Shown here: positions 43,246 through 52,155 of the stretch, one piece after another
How positions within the stretch are numbered: the stretch's first letter is position 1
How the letters are laid out: every line of letters starts with the position of its first letter
Assembly (NCBI GenBank): GCA_905214955.1
Contig: CAJMON010000006.1
Span: 1-64,000, forward strand
DNA from: an uncultured bacterium
Lineage (GTDB): Bacteria; Bacillota; Clostridia; Lachnospirales; Lachnospiraceae
DNA length: 64,000 bases
Direction: 5' to 3'
The notes under the pieces: model-generated
What the model saw: only the letters and a program-made list of their open reading frames with translations
Told to the model about the DNA's origin: nothing
Database searches by the model: none
Made by a program: the position numbers and the translations under genes

Positions 43246-44207
43246 TCGCTCGTGCAAAAGAACTGCTGGCTGATGGAACCGTAGCACGTGTTCTTGGCTG
43301 GAAAGCCGGAGACCTGCCTTACAATCCGGAAGCAGCATATTTCGAAACTGCAGAAAGCCTGGATGAATTTGTCTACAATGGTTTCTGCGGACAGAACTTA
43401 AGTAAAATGATGATCGAGGCTTCCAAATTAGAGGGAAAAACCCTTGTCTGTCTGAAGCCTTGTGATACCTACAGCTTCAACCAGCTGATTAAGGAGCACC
43501 GTGTAGACCGTGAAAAAGCCTACATTATCGGTGTTGGATGTAAAGGAAAGCTGGATGTGGAAAAGCTTCGTAAATTAGGCATCAAGGGAATCCAGAGTAT
43601 TTCCGGTGCTGAGCTTACCGATGATTGTGAAACACTTAACGTTTCCACAATCTACGGCGACAAAACCGTAGCTTACAAAGATGCTATGCTGGAGCGCTGC
43701 CATGTATGCAAAGGAAAAGAGCACATGATCTACGACGAGATCATCGGCGAATCCAAGGATACAAAGGATGCAGACCGTTTTGCAGAGGTGGAGAAAATTG
43801 AGAAGATGAGCCCGGAAGAGCGCTTCGCATTTTTCCAGAAGGAGCTGAGCAAATGTATCCGCTGCAATGCCTGCCGCAATGCATGTCCAGCCTGCAGCTG
43901 TCGTAAATGTGTATTCGACAGCAACAAGTTTGACAGTGCGCAGAAGGCAAATGTGGATTCCTTTGAAGAAAAAATGTTCCACATTATCCGTGCATTCCAC
44001 GTTGCAGGAAGATGTACAGACTGCGGTGAGTGCAGCCGTGTCTGCCCGCAGGGGATTCCGCTTCATCTGTTTAACCGTAAGTTCATCAAGGATATTGATA
44101 CCTTCTACGGCGAATATCAGGCAGGAGCAGATGCTGAGTCAAAAGGCCCGCTGACCAGCTTTACATTTGATGATGTAGAGCCAGGTGTAGTGGCAGAAAG
44201 GGGATAA
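43233..44207 (+). CDS. 4Fe-4S dicluster protein, FlxC-like (FrhB-related N-terminus)
   Basis: A 324-residue iron-sulfur protein. The N-terminal half contains GFCGQNLSKMM and LVCLKPCDTYS, similar to the F420-hydrogenase/dehydrogenase beta family, and an isolated CHVCKG. The C-terminal half has two ferredoxin-type motifs, CIRCNACRNACPAC and CTDCGECSRVCPQG. By position between the MvhD-like and sulfhydrogenase-beta-like genes it corresponds to FlxC of bacterial Hdr-Flx systems. The assignment to the Flx complex is by analogy of gene order. Confidence 0.75.
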   Translation: MQELIARAKELLADGTVARVLGWKAGDLPYNPEAAYFETAESLDEFVYNGFCGQNLSKMMIEASKLEGKTLVCLKPCDTYSFNQLIKEHRVDREKAYIIGVGCKGKLDVEKLRKLGIKGIQSISGAELTDDCETLNVSTIYGDKTVAYKDAMLERCHVCKGKEHMIYDEIIGESKDTKDADRFAEVEKIEKMSPEERFAFFQKELSKCIRCNACRNACPACSCRKCVFDSNKFDSAQKANVDSFEEKMFHIIRAFHVAGRCTDCGECSRVCPQGIPLHLFNRKFIKDIDTFYGEYQAGADAESKGPLTSFTFDDVEPGVVAERG

Positions 44208-44210
44208 TGT

Positions 44211-45275
44211 ATGTATAAGATTGAAAAAGAAAATCTGGAAGCATTATTCCGGAAAATTGCAGAAAGCCAGGATCTGATCCTTCCCATTAGAAAAGCCGGA
44301 CAGACCAATTTCGGTTTGTGGCAGGAGGGAGAAGAGGCAGACCTTGAGACTTTAAAAACCGTAAAATCCGGCAAAGATGCCTTTTTCCCGCAGAGTGAGA
44401 CCCTTTATACCGTTGTCCGTGATGGAAAGAAGCTGACCGTTGAGCCGGAAGAATTAAGAAGCCGTCCTTTCGTTGTGTTTGGCATGAAAGCCTGTGACGT
44501 AAAAGGCGTTGCCGTTCTGGACAAGGTATTCCTTGCAGATCCGGTAGATACCTTTTATGCAGCAAGAAGAGAACATGGAACCATCGTTGCCATGGCCTGC
44601 CATGAGCCAGAGGAATCATGCTTCTGTAAAGTGTTTGGAACAGATGCAGCTGATCCGGAAGCAGATGCAGATACCAAGGGCATTGCTGATGTGGCAGCCT
44701 GGATGGCAGAGGGAAGCGTTTACTGGAAAGCCCTTACCGAAAAGGGAGATGCGCTTACCGAACTCGTAAAAGATCTCCTTACCGAGGCAGATGCTTCGGA
44801 TGAAGAAAAGGTTTCTAAAGAAAAAGAAGCCATTCGCAGGATTGTGGAAAAGCTTCCCTACACACACCTTTCCCTGGAAGGCTGGGATGGAAACGCCACA
44901 GATGCAAAATTCAATTCTCCTGTATGGGAGACCTTATATAAACCGTGCCTGGCCTGCGGAACCTGTACGTTTGTATGTCCCACCTGCCAGTGCTATGACA
45001 TCAAAGATTATGATACGGGACATGGTGTAAAGCGTTACCGCTGCTGGGATTCCTGTATGTATTCCGACTTTACCATGATGGCGCATGGAAATAACCGTAC
45101 CAGCCAGCTGCAGAGATTCCGCCAGAGATTCATGCACAAGCTTGTTTATTTCCCGGCCAACAATGACGGCATGTATTCCTGTGTAGGATGCGGCCGCTGC
45201 GTGGAAAAATGTCCGTCTGCTTTGAATATCGTGAAAGTGATCAAGGCGTTTGAAAAGCACGGAGGTGAACAGTGA
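44211..45275 (+). CDS. 4Fe-4S dicluster protein, sulfhydrogenase beta/FlxB-like
   Basis: A 354-residue protein of the family that includes the beta subunit of archaeal sulfhydrogenase. The C-terminal third carries two clusters, CLACGTCTFVCPTCQC and CVGCGRCVEKCP, separated by KRYRCWDSCMYSDFTMMAHG, which is typical for the family. The N-terminal part has GMKACDVKGVAVLDKVFL. It starts 3 nt after the FlxC-like gene and passes directly into the flavoprotein gene, so all four Flx-like subunits are translated from one transcript. Confidence 0.8.
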   Translation: MYKIEKENLEALFRKIAESQDLILPIRKAGQTNFGLWQEGEEADLETLKTVKSGKDAFFPQSETLYTVVRDGKKLTVEPEELRSRPFVVFGMKACDVKGVAVLDKVFLADPVDTFYAARREHGTIVAMACHEPEESCFCKVFGTDAADPEADADTKGIADVAAWMAEGSVYWKALTEKGDALTELVKDLLTEADASDEEKVSKEKEAIRRIVEKLPYTHLSLEGWDGNATDAKFNSPVWETLYKPCLACGTCTFVCPTCQCYDIKDYDTGHGVKRYRCWDSCMYSDFTMMAHGNNRTSQLQRFRQRFMHKLVYFPANNDGMYSCVGCGRCVEKCPSALNIVKVIKAFEKHGGEQ

Positions 45276-46129
45276 TGAGCGAATGTACCTGTCATAAAAA
45301 TTATACGCTGGATACTCTGATCCCCAAGGTAGGCGTGATCAAAGAGATCCATGAAGAGACACCTGATGTAAAAACATTTTGTGTGACAGCTCCGGAAGGC
45401 GGAAAGCTTTTTGAGCATATGCCTGGCCAGTGTGCCATGGTGTGCGCACCGGGCGTGAGTGAGGGAATGTTTTCTATTACTTCTTCTCCAACGAACAAAG
45501 AGTATCAGGAATTCAGTATTAAAAAGTGTGGGGAGCTGACTTCTTATCTTCACAGCCTGCAGCCGGGAGACGAGATTACTGTCCGTGGACCTTATGGAAA
45601 CCATTTCCCGGTTGAGGATAAGCTGAAAGGAAAGAATCTGCTGTTTATTGCCGGCGGTATTGGTCTTGCACCACTTCGTTCTGTGATCAATTATGTGCTG
45701 GATAACCGGGATGATTACGGCACGGTAGACATTCTCTACGGTTCCCGTTCTGCAGACGACCTTGTAAAATTAAAAGAGATCCAGGAAGTCTGGATGAAAG
45801 CTAAAGATGTGAATGTTTATTTGACCATTGACCGGGAGCAGGAAGGCTGGGATGGCCACGTAGGTTTCGTACCGACCTACTTAAAAGAAATCGGTTTTGA
45901 TACCAACAAAGTCGCATTAGTCTGCGGCCCGCCCATCATGATTAAATTTGTACTTCAGGGTCTTGAAGAACTTGGATTTACCAGAACCCAGGTTTATACC
46001 ACACTGGAGCTTCGTATGAAGTGCGGTATTGGAAAATGCGGCCGCTGCAACATCGGTTCCAAATATGTCTGCAAAGATGGTCCGGTATTTAGAATGGATG
46101 AAATTGACCAGTTACCTGACGAGTATTGA
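45275..46129 (+). CDS. FAD/NAD(P)H-binding oxidoreductase, FlxA/HydG-like
   Basis: A 284-residue ferredoxin-NADP reductase-type flavoprotein. The flavin site is in EGMFSITSSPT, the nucleotide site is GGIGLAPLRSV with CGPPIMIKF, and the C-terminal [2Fe-2S] domain is KCGIGKCGRCNIGSKYVC. It resembles PyrK and the gamma subunit of sulfhydrogenase, and corresponds to FlxA, the NAD(P)H entry point. The ATG at 45275 shares a base with the previous stop codon and has GGAGG nine nt upstream; a GTG three nt earlier is the alternative. A 254-nt gap follows. Confidence 0.83.
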   Translation: MSECTCHKNYTLDTLIPKVGVIKEIHEETPDVKTFCVTAPEGGKLFEHMPGQCAMVCAPGVSEGMFSITSSPTNKEYQEFSIKKCGELTSYLHSLQPGDEITVRGPYGNHFPVEDKLKGKNLLFIAGGIGLAPLRSVINYVLDNRDDYGTVDILYGSRSADDLVKLKEIQEVWMKAKDVNVYLTIDREQEGWDGHVGFVPTYLKEIGFDTNKVALVCGPPIMIKFVLQGLEELGFTRTQVYTTLELRMKCGIGKCGRCNIGSKYVCKDGPVFRMDEIDQLPDEY

Positions 46130-46383
46130 TAAGCAATGAGCAGTGCGCAGATATGCGGTCATGCAGTTCGTCGTGCCTGCACGTAAGAAATGCGTGGCTG
46201 CGTATCTGGATAGGGCGAATGCCCACAAGCGAGATGGAACGAAGTGGAATCGAGATTGAAGCACTGCGAAGTAGAAGAATAAACCAGTGAGAGCCAGTGC
46301 ACAGACTTGGAAAATGGGTACGTGCGAGATGCCTATTTCACAAGGCGTTTTCTGGTATAAAGCAGAAGAAAGGAATTCCCAAC
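46130..46383. other. Non-coding gap with repeat-like hairpins
   Basis: This 254-nt gap separates the Flx-like genes from the fumarate reductase genes. It contains a CGTGC-CT-GCACG hairpin (about 46171-46182) that also occurs in the element at 34575, and the string CACGTAAGAAAT shared with the region near 1021. An in-frame ATG at 46297 extends the next gene upstream, but no ribosome site supports it. No strong promoter or terminator was recognised, so readthrough is likely. Confidence 0.5.
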
Positions 46384-47058
46384 ATGGAAAATATGGTAAA
46401 CGTATATTTCTTTGGTAAAAAATACACGGTGCCTGCTGACCTGACGATTATGACCGCCATGGAATACGCAGGCTACACCCTGAAGCGCGGATGCGGATGC
46501 CGTCACGGTTTCTGCGGCGCCTGCGCAACCATCTATCGAATCAAAGGTGACAATGAATTGAAAACCTGCCTTGCCTGTCAGACACAGGTACAGGAAGGCA
46601 TGTATGTAGCAAGTATCCCGTTCTTCCCGACAGACAAGAGACTCTACAACATTGAAGACTTGAAACCCAGCCAGCAGGTCATGATGGAACTCTATCCGGA
46701 AATTTACAGCTGCATCGGATGCAATGCCTGTACCAAAGCCTGTACCCAGGGCTTAAACGTTATGCAGTATATCGCTTATGCACAGAGAGGAGAACTTGAA
46801 AAGTGTGCAGAAGAATCCTTTGACTGCGTAAGCTGCGGCTGCTGTTCCGTAAGATGTCCGGCTGGCATTTCCCATCCAATGGTAGGTCTTCTGGCAAGAC
46901 GTCTTACCGGAAAATACATTGCTCCGGAAGCCAAACATCTGACCAAACGGGTAGAAGAAATCCACGAAGGAAAATACGACGACCTGATTGAGCAGATCAT
47001 GCAGAAACCCATCACAGAAATGGAAGAACTTTACAACAGCAGAGAAATCGAGAAATAG
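46384..47058 (+). CDS. frdB: Fumarate reductase/succinate dehydrogenase iron-sulfur subunit
   Basis: A 224-residue FrdB/SdhB-like protein. The N-terminal plant-type [2Fe-2S] domain has CGCRHGFCGAC and TCLACQ, and the C-terminal domain has CIGCNACTKACTQG and CVSCGCCSVRCPAG. The start at 46384 follows AAAGGA by about 9 nt and gives the natural ferredoxin-fold N-terminus. No membrane-anchor subunit is encoded nearby, so the enzyme should be soluble, as in methanogen thiol:fumarate reductase, where the FrdB-like half is fused to an HdrB-like half. Confidence 0.85.
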   Translation: MENMVNVYFFGKKYTVPADLTIMTAMEYAGYTLKRGCGCRHGFCGACATIYRIKGDNELKTCLACQTQVQEGMYVASIPFFPTDKRLYNIEDLKPSQQVMMELYPEIYSCIGCNACTKACTQGLNVMQYIAYAQRGELEKCAEESFDCVSCGCCSVRCPAGISHPMVGLLARRLTGKYIAPEAKHLTKRVEEIHEGKYDDLIEQIMQKPITEMEELYNSREIEK

Positions 47059-47072
47059 GGAGGGCGTAAAAC

Positions 47073-48686
47073 ATGTATGCACCATATCCAGAAAATATGA
47101 TGGAATCCATCAAAAAGGTAGAGGCTACAAGAGCACAGCGTATGGCTGCCGAGCCAAGACGTCTGACAGCTGATGAAAAAGACGCTCTTTTGAAAAAATT
47201 CCATCCTGATTATAACCCGGACGCATTTGCAGAAATCAAAGTAGGACCAAACAAAGGACAGAAAGCGCCTCTGGAGCTGACAGAAATGCTTCATTCTACC
47301 AGCCGTCTGATTAATGAAAAAATTGATCTGAACAAAGTAGATTATGATGTAGACGTTCTGGTCATCGGCGGCGGCGGTGCAGGTTCTTCCTGTGCAATCG
47401 AGGCACACAACGCAGGCGCAAATGTCATGATTGTGACAAAGCTCCGTATCGGTGACGCCAATACCATGATGGCAGAAGGCGGAATCCAGGCAGCGGACAA
47501 AGAAAACGATTCTCCGGTACAGCATTATCTGGACTGCTTCGGCGGCGGACATTTTGCGGCAAAACCGGAACTGGTAAAACGGCTTGTCATGGAAGCTCCT
47601 GATGCCATTAAATGGCTGAATGATCTGGGCGTTGAGTTTGATAAAGCGGACGACGGAACCATGGTGACCACACACGGCGGCGGAACTTCCAGAAAGAGAA
47701 TGCACGCTGCAAAGGATTATTCCGGATCAGAAATCATGCGTACCATCCGGGATGAAGTTTTAAACCTTGGCATTCCGGTAGTGGAATTTACATCCGCAGT
47801 GGAACTTCTGAAAGATGAAAAAGGACAGGTGGCAGGAGCCGTTCTTCTCAACATGGAAACAGGAGATTACTCCGTTGCAAGAGCAAAGACTGTGGTAATC
47901 GCCACAGGCGGTGCAGGAAGAATGCATTATCAGGGATTCCCAACCTCCAACCACTACGGTGCAACCGCAGACGGACTGGTACTGGGATACAGAGCAGGTG
48001 CTGGTCTTCTTTATCAGGATTCTATCCAGTATCATCCCACAGGAGCCATCTATCCGTCCCAGATTCTTGGTGCGCTGGTAACCGAGAAAGTTCGTTCCGT
48101 TGGCGCACAGCTGGTCAATGCAGAGGGAGAAGCTTACATTCATCCTCTGGAGACCCGTGATGTCAATGCTTCCGGTGTTATCCGTGAGTGCGAAGAAGGA
48201 CGTGGTGTAGAAGTTCCCGGCGGCCGGAAAGGTGTATGGCTGGATACTCCGATGATCGAGATCCTGGGTGGTGAGGGAACCATCGAAAAGAGAATCCCGG
48301 CTATGTTCCGTATGTACATGAACTACGGCATTGATATGAGAAAAGTTCCCATCGTGATTTATCCCACCCTTCACTATCAGAACGGCGGCCTGGATATCGA
48401 CGGAGACGGTTTTTCCACAGCAATTCCGAACCTTCTGGTTGCAGGAGAGGCAGCTGGAGGAATCCACGGAAGAAACAGACTGATGGGCAACTCTCTTCTG
48501 GATGTGATCGTATTCGGAAGAAATGCCGGTAAGAAAGCAGCTGCAAAATGCAAAGATGTAGAACTTGGAGAAATGAACCTGAACCACATTTACAGCTATG
48601 CAGAAGAGCTGAAAGAGGCAGACCTTCATACCGATAAGGTATCTCCGATGCTGCTTCCGAACTATGCCCGTCACGAGCAGCGGTAA
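47073..48686 (+). CDS. frdA: Fumarate reductase flavoprotein subunit
   Basis: A 537-residue FAD-dependent oxidoreductase of the SdhA/FrdA family. The FAD fold is VLVIGGGGAGSSCAIEAHNAG, and the active-site region holds QYHPTG and GGIHGRNRLMGNSLLDVIVFGRNAGKKAA. At the position where membrane-bound enzymes carry the FAD-linking His (SHT), this protein has Asn130 in DANTMMAEGG, so its FAD should be non-covalent. A roughly 85-residue N-terminal extension precedes the FAD fold. It follows frdB by 14 nt and precedes fumarase, which supports fumarate reduction to succinate rather than aspartate oxidase or another family role. Confidence 0.85.
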   Translation: MYAPYPENMMESIKKVEATRAQRMAAEPRRLTADEKDALLKKFHPDYNPDAFAEIKVGPNKGQKAPLELTEMLHSTSRLINEKIDLNKVDYDVDVLVIGGGGAGSSCAIEAHNAGANVMIVTKLRIGDANTMMAEGGIQAADKENDSPVQHYLDCFGGGHFAAKPELVKRLVMEAPDAIKWLNDLGVEFDKADDGTMVTTHGGGTSRKRMHAAKDYSGSEIMRTIRDEVLNLGIPVVEFTSAVELLKDEKGQVAGAVLLNMETGDYSVARAKTVVIATGGAGRMHYQGFPTSNHYGATADGLVLGYRAGAGLLYQDSIQYHPTGAIYPSQILGALVTEKVRSVGAQLVNAEGEAYIHPLETRDVNASGVIRECEEGRGVEVPGGRKGVWLDTPMIEILGGEGTIEKRIPAMFRMYMNYGIDMRKVPIVIYPTLHYQNGGLDIDGDGFSTAIPNLLVAGEAAGGIHGRNRLMGNSLLDVIVFGRNAGKKAAAKCKDVELGEMNLNHIYSYAEELKEADLHTDKVSPMLLPNYARHEQR

Positions 48687-48709
48687 AAAAGAGAAAGGAG
48701 CTTACGAAA

Positions 48710-49552
48710 ATGCGAGAAATAGAAGTAAGCAGACTTACAGATGTCATCGAAAAACTCTGTATCGAAGCAAATGAACATCTTCCCAAAGATATCAAAGACG
48801 CCATCAAAACATGCCGTGCCTGTGAGGACGGCGTCATTGCCCAGGGTGTTCTGGACGATATCATTGAAAACTTTGACATTGCAGATCAGGAATGTGTGCC
48901 TATCTGCCAGGATACTGGAATGGCATGTGTGTTCCTGGAAATCGGACAGGATGTGCATTTTGTAGGCGGAGATCTTACCGACGCCATCAATGAAGGTGTA
49001 CGCCGGGGATATACCAACGGCTACCTTCGCAAATCCGTTGTAAAAGACCCGGTGCGCCGAGGAAATACAGGGGATAACACACCGGCAATGATTTACACAG
49101 AAATTGTTCCCGGAGATCAGGTAAAAGTCACCGTTGGCCCGAAAGGCTTCGGAAGTGAGAACATGAGCATGATCCGTATGTTCAAGCCCTCTGCAGGACT
49201 TCAGGGAATCAAAGATTTCATCCTGGAAGTCGTAGAGACTGCAGGCCCCAACCCCTGCCCGCCCATGGTAGTAGGCGTTGGTATCGGCGGGACCTTTGAC
49301 AAATGTGCCCTTCTTGCAAAGAAAGCACTGATGCGCCCACTGGATTCCCACAATCCGGATCCGTTCTATGCAGATCTGGAAGAGGAAATGCTGGAGAAAA
49401 TCAACAAGCTTGGCATCGGTCCCCAGGGATTTGGCGGAAAGACCACGGCCATCGGCCTGAACATTGAAACCATGCCTACCCACATTGCAGGAATGCCCTG
49501 TGCAGTGAATATCAACTGTCATGTGACCCGGCATAAAACGGAGGTGATCTGA
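48710..49552 (+). CDS. Class I fumarate hydratase, alpha subunit
   Basis: A 280-residue protein matching the N-terminal (alpha) half of iron-sulfur fumarase/L-tartrate dehydratase. CQDTGMACVF, PVRRGNTGDNTPAMIY and GPKGFGSENMSM are the conserved segments, and several cysteines serve the oxygen-sensitive [4Fe-4S] cluster. Tartrate dehydratase TtdA is the alternative, but the fumarate reductase genes just upstream and the malate dehydrogenase at the head of the block favour malate-fumarate interconversion. The beta subunit follows after 2 nt. Confidence 0.9.
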   Translation: MREIEVSRLTDVIEKLCIEANEHLPKDIKDAIKTCRACEDGVIAQGVLDDIIENFDIADQECVPICQDTGMACVFLEIGQDVHFVGGDLTDAINEGVRRGYTNGYLRKSVVKDPVRRGNTGDNTPAMIYTEIVPGDQVKVTVGPKGFGSENMSMIRMFKPSAGLQGIKDFILEVVETAGPNPCPPMVVGVGIGGTFDKCALLAKKALMRPLDSHNPDPFYADLEEEMLEKINKLGIGPQGFGGKTTAIGLNIETMPTHIAGMPCAVNINCHVTRHKTEVI

Positions 49553-49554
49553 TC

Positions 49555-50133
49555 ATGGAAAGAAGACATATTACCCTTCCTCTGACAAAAGAACTGGCAG
49601 AAACCCTTCACGCAGGAGACCAGGTGCTGCTGACAGGAACCATTTATACATCCAGAGATGCAGGCCATAAGCGGATGTGCGAAGCTCTGGCAAGAGGAGA
49701 GAAAATCCCCTTTGATCCCACAGATGCGACAATCTATTATGTAGGCCCGACTCCTGCAAAACCGGGCAAGGTTATTGGTTCTGCAGGTCCCACCACCAGT
49801 GGACGTATGGATGCTTATGCACCCACCATGATGTCTGTAGGTGCCAGAGGCATGATCGGAAAAGGTGCCCGCCTTCCGGAAGTTGTGGAAGCCATGAAGA
49901 AATACAAAGGTGTGTATTTCGGTGCCATCGGCGGCGCAGGAGCTCTTCTTGCAAAATGTATCAAGAAAGCAGAACTGATTGCCTATGAAGATTTAGGTGC
50001 AGAAGCACTGCGGAAGCTTTATGTAGAAGATATGCCCCTGGTAGTCATCATTGACTGCGAAGGCAATAATCTTTACGAAGAAGGCCGGAAAGAATATCTG
50101 GAAAAAGCAGGAAAAAAGAACAGCGGAGACTGA
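49555..50133 (+). CDS. Class I fumarate hydratase, beta subunit
   Basis: A 192-residue beta subunit (C-terminal half in single-chain enzymes). The conserved stretches are IYYVGPTPAKPGKVIGSAGPTT and SGRMDAYAPTMM, with MIGKGAR shortly after. It completes the heteromeric fumarase and is the last gene before the terminator at 50145, closing the apparent mdh-hdr-flx-frd-fum block. Confidence 0.9.
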   Translation: MERRHITLPLTKELAETLHAGDQVLLTGTIYTSRDAGHKRMCEALARGEKIPFDPTDATIYYVGPTPAKPGKVIGSAGPTTSGRMDAYAPTMMSVGARGMIGKGARLPEVVEAMKKYKGVYFGAIGGAGALLAKCIKKAELIAYEDLGAEALRKLYVEDMPLVVIIDCEGNNLYEEGRKEYLEKAGKKNSGD

Positions 50134-50144
50134 TTTTTTGAGAG

Positions 50145-50175
50145 AGGAACCAAGGGAGTGGTTCCTTTCTTTTTT
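50145..50175 (+). terminator. Terminator of the fumarate reductase/fumarase block
   Basis: AGGAACC (50145-50151) pairs with GGTTCCT (50160-50166), followed by TTCTTTTTT. Confidence 0.8.
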
Positions 50176-50198
50176 AGCTCTTCACTGTTTTGATAAGC

Positions 50199-50227
50199 TT
50201 GCTTATTTTACCCGGTCATGTTAAAGT
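50199..50227 (+). promoter_or_regulatory. Weak promoter candidate for deoD-deoC-cdd-deoB
   Basis: TTGCTT (50199-50204) and TAAAGT (50222-50227) with 17-nt spacing lie after the terminator and about 85 nt before deoD. The -10 box is poor, so activation by a regulator is possible. Confidence 0.35.
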
Positions 50228-50310
50228 AAATAGGTAGAGATTTCTCTAAAAAGAATCGCTTTTTAGATCCGAAAATTGTGCGTTTTTTGAAAAAGAAAGG
50301 AGATTTTGAT

Positions 50311-51021
50311 ATGGCAATGGTACCTACCCCTCATAATGGAGCAAAAGAAGGAGATTTCGCAAAAACCGTGCTGATGCCGGGCGATCCGCTTCGTGCAAAA
50401 TATATTGCTGAGACTTATCTGGAAAATCCAAGATTGGTGACTTCTGTGAGAAATATGCTGGGTTATACAGGAGCCTACAAGGGAAAAGAGATTTCTGTTA
50501 TGGGAGGCGGCATGGGAATGCCTTCCGTAGGAATTTACACATATGAACTTTTCAACTTTTATGGTGTGGACAACATCATCCGAATCGGTTCTGCCGGTGC
50601 ATTAAGTGACAAATTGAAACTGAAAGACGTGGTGATCGGCATGGGTGCCTGCACCGATTCCAACTATGCAGCACAGTACGGCCTGCCGGGAACCTTTGCA
50701 CCCATCGCAGATTATGGACTGTTAAGACGTGCTGTGGAAGTAGCAGAAAAACAGGGCACCAACGTGGTAGTTGGAAACGTACTGTCTTCCGATGCATTTT
50801 ACAATGCAAACAAAAATGCAAATGATCTGTGGAAGAGCATGGGTGTTCTGGCAGTGGAAATGGAAGCAGCTGCTCTGTATATGAATGCAGCAAAAGCTGG
50901 AAAAAATGCACTGTGTATCTTAAGCATTTCCGATCACATTTACAGCGGCGAAGAATTAAGCGCAGAAGAGCGTCAGGTGGGCTTTGGAAAAATGATGGAA
51001 ATCGCCCTTGAGCTGGCATAA
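50311..51021 (+). CDS. deoD: Purine-nucleoside phosphorylase DeoD
   Basis: A 236-residue hexameric-type purine-nucleoside phosphorylase. [30 protein letters not shown] is the family start in outline, followed by [24 protein letters not shown] and EMEAAALYM with the catalytic Asp in SISDH. The start at 50311 follows AAAGGAG; an in-frame ATG at 50278 precedes that site and is rejected. It opens a four-gene (deoxy)nucleoside catabolic operon. Confidence 0.93.
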   Translation: MAMVPTPHNGAKEGDFAKTVLMPGDPLRAKYIAETYLENPRLVTSVRNMLGYTGAYKGKEISVMGGGMGMPSVGIYTYELFNFYGVDNIIRIGSAGALSDKLKLKDVVIGMGACTDSNYAAQYGLPGTFAPIADYGLLRRAVEVAEKQGTNVVVGNVLSSDAFYNANKNANDLWKSMGVLAVEMEAAALYMNAAKAGKNALCILSISDHIYSGEELSAEERQVGFGKMMEIALELA

Positions 51022-51039
51022 AAAGAGGGAGACACGAAT

Positions 51040-51705
51040 ATGGATGTAAAAGAGATTTTAAAACACGTGGATCATACGCTCCTGACACAGCAGGCCACCT
51101 GGGAGGAGATCAGGCAGATCTGTGACGACGCCATGGAATACGGCACCGCTTCTGTGTGTATTCCCCCAAGCTATGTGAAACAGGCAAAAGAATATGTACA
51201 GGATAAAATGGCTGTGTGTACCGTCATTGGTTTCCCAAATGGTTACATGACTACCAAGACTAAGGAATTTGAGACCAAAGATGCCATTGCAAACGGCGCA
51301 GATGAGATCGACATGGTCATCAACATCGGCTGGGTAAAGGACAAGAAGTTTGACTGTGTGGAAGAAGAGATCCGGACGCTGAAAGCAGCCTGCGGGGACA
51401 AGATCCTGAAAGTTATTATAGAGACTTGTCTGCTGACAGACGAGGAAAAGAAAGAAATGTGCCGTGTGGTGACAAGAGCCGGTGCAGATTATATCAAGAC
51501 TTCCACCGGATTTTCCAAAGCTGGTGCTACCTTTGCGGATATTGAACTGTTTGCAGCAAACATTGGCCCCAATGTAAAAATGAAAGCAGCCGGAGGCATT
51601 TCCTCTATGGCAGATGCAGAAAAATTCCTGGAACTGGGCGCAGATCGCTTAGGCACCAGCCGGATCATCAAGCTTGTAAAGAATCAGGAGGCGTCAGGGT
51701 ATTGA
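51040..51705 (+). CDS. deoC: Deoxyribose-phosphate aldolase
   Basis: A 221-residue class I aldolase that splits 2-deoxyribose 5-phosphate to glyceraldehyde 3-phosphate and acetaldehyde. Lys153 in [14 protein letters not shown] is the Schiff-base lysine, and Lys124 in [11 protein letters not shown] is the second conserved one. Asp in EIDMVINIG completes the site. It starts 18 nt after deoD and overlaps the cdd start. Confidence 0.95.
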   Translation: MDVKEILKHVDHTLLTQQATWEEIRQICDDAMEYGTASVCIPPSYVKQAKEYVQDKMAVCTVIGFPNGYMTTKTKEFETKDAIANGADEIDMVINIGWVKDKKFDCVEEEIRTLKAACGDKILKVIIETCLLTDEEKKEMCRVVTRAGADYIKTSTGFSKAGATFADIELFAANIGPNVKMKAAGGISSMADAEKFLELGADRLGTSRIIKLVKNQEASGY

Positions 51706-52136
51706 TTTCAGAGACAGCAGACAAAGAACTGATTGAGAAATTGATTGACACAGCCATCGGACAGATGTCCATGGCTTATACGCCGTATTCCCACTTTGAT
51801 GTGGGAGCGGCGCTTCTGACCAAAGACCGGAAGATTTATACCGGATGCAACATTGAAAATGCAGGCTACACTCCAAGCAACTGCGCAGAGAGAACTGCTT
51901 TTTTTAAGGCAGTCAGCGAAGGCGTTCGGGAGTTCGAAGCCATCTGTGTGGCAGGGGGCATGAATGGAGAACCGGCGGAATACACCGCTCCCTGCGGTGT
52001 GTGCAGGCAGGTGATGATGGAGTTCTGCGATCCGAAAACCTTTCAGATCATTCTGGTGAAAAACCGGGAGGAATATAAGATCATGACCCTGGAAGAGCTG
52101 CTGCCCATGGGATTTGGGCCGGGAAGCCTGAAATAA
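51702..52136 (+). CDS. cdd: Cytidine deaminase
   Basis: A 144-residue tetrameric-type cytidine deaminase. The zinc ligands are in NCAERTAFF (Cys and catalytic Glu) and PCGVCRQVM (two Cys). The start is TTG at 51702, overlapping the deoC stop codon as TTGA, with AGGAGG ten nt upstream inside deoC. The 3' end encodes a normal tail. Confidence 0.92.
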   Translation: MISETADKELIEKLIDTAIGQMSMAYTPYSHFDVGAALLTKDRKIYTGCNIENAGYTPSNCAERTAFFKAVSEGVREFEAICVAGGMNGEPAEYTAPCGVCRQVMMEFCDPKTFQIILVKNREEYKIMTLEELLPMGFGPGSLK

Positions 52137-52155
52137 AACGGAAAAGAGACTGGAT

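Noticed and set aside
46297..46383. N-terminal extension of the FrdB-like protein from an ATG at 46297
   Set aside because: No ribosome site upstream, and the extension is not ferredoxin-like; the ATG at 46384 has AAAGGA at good distance.
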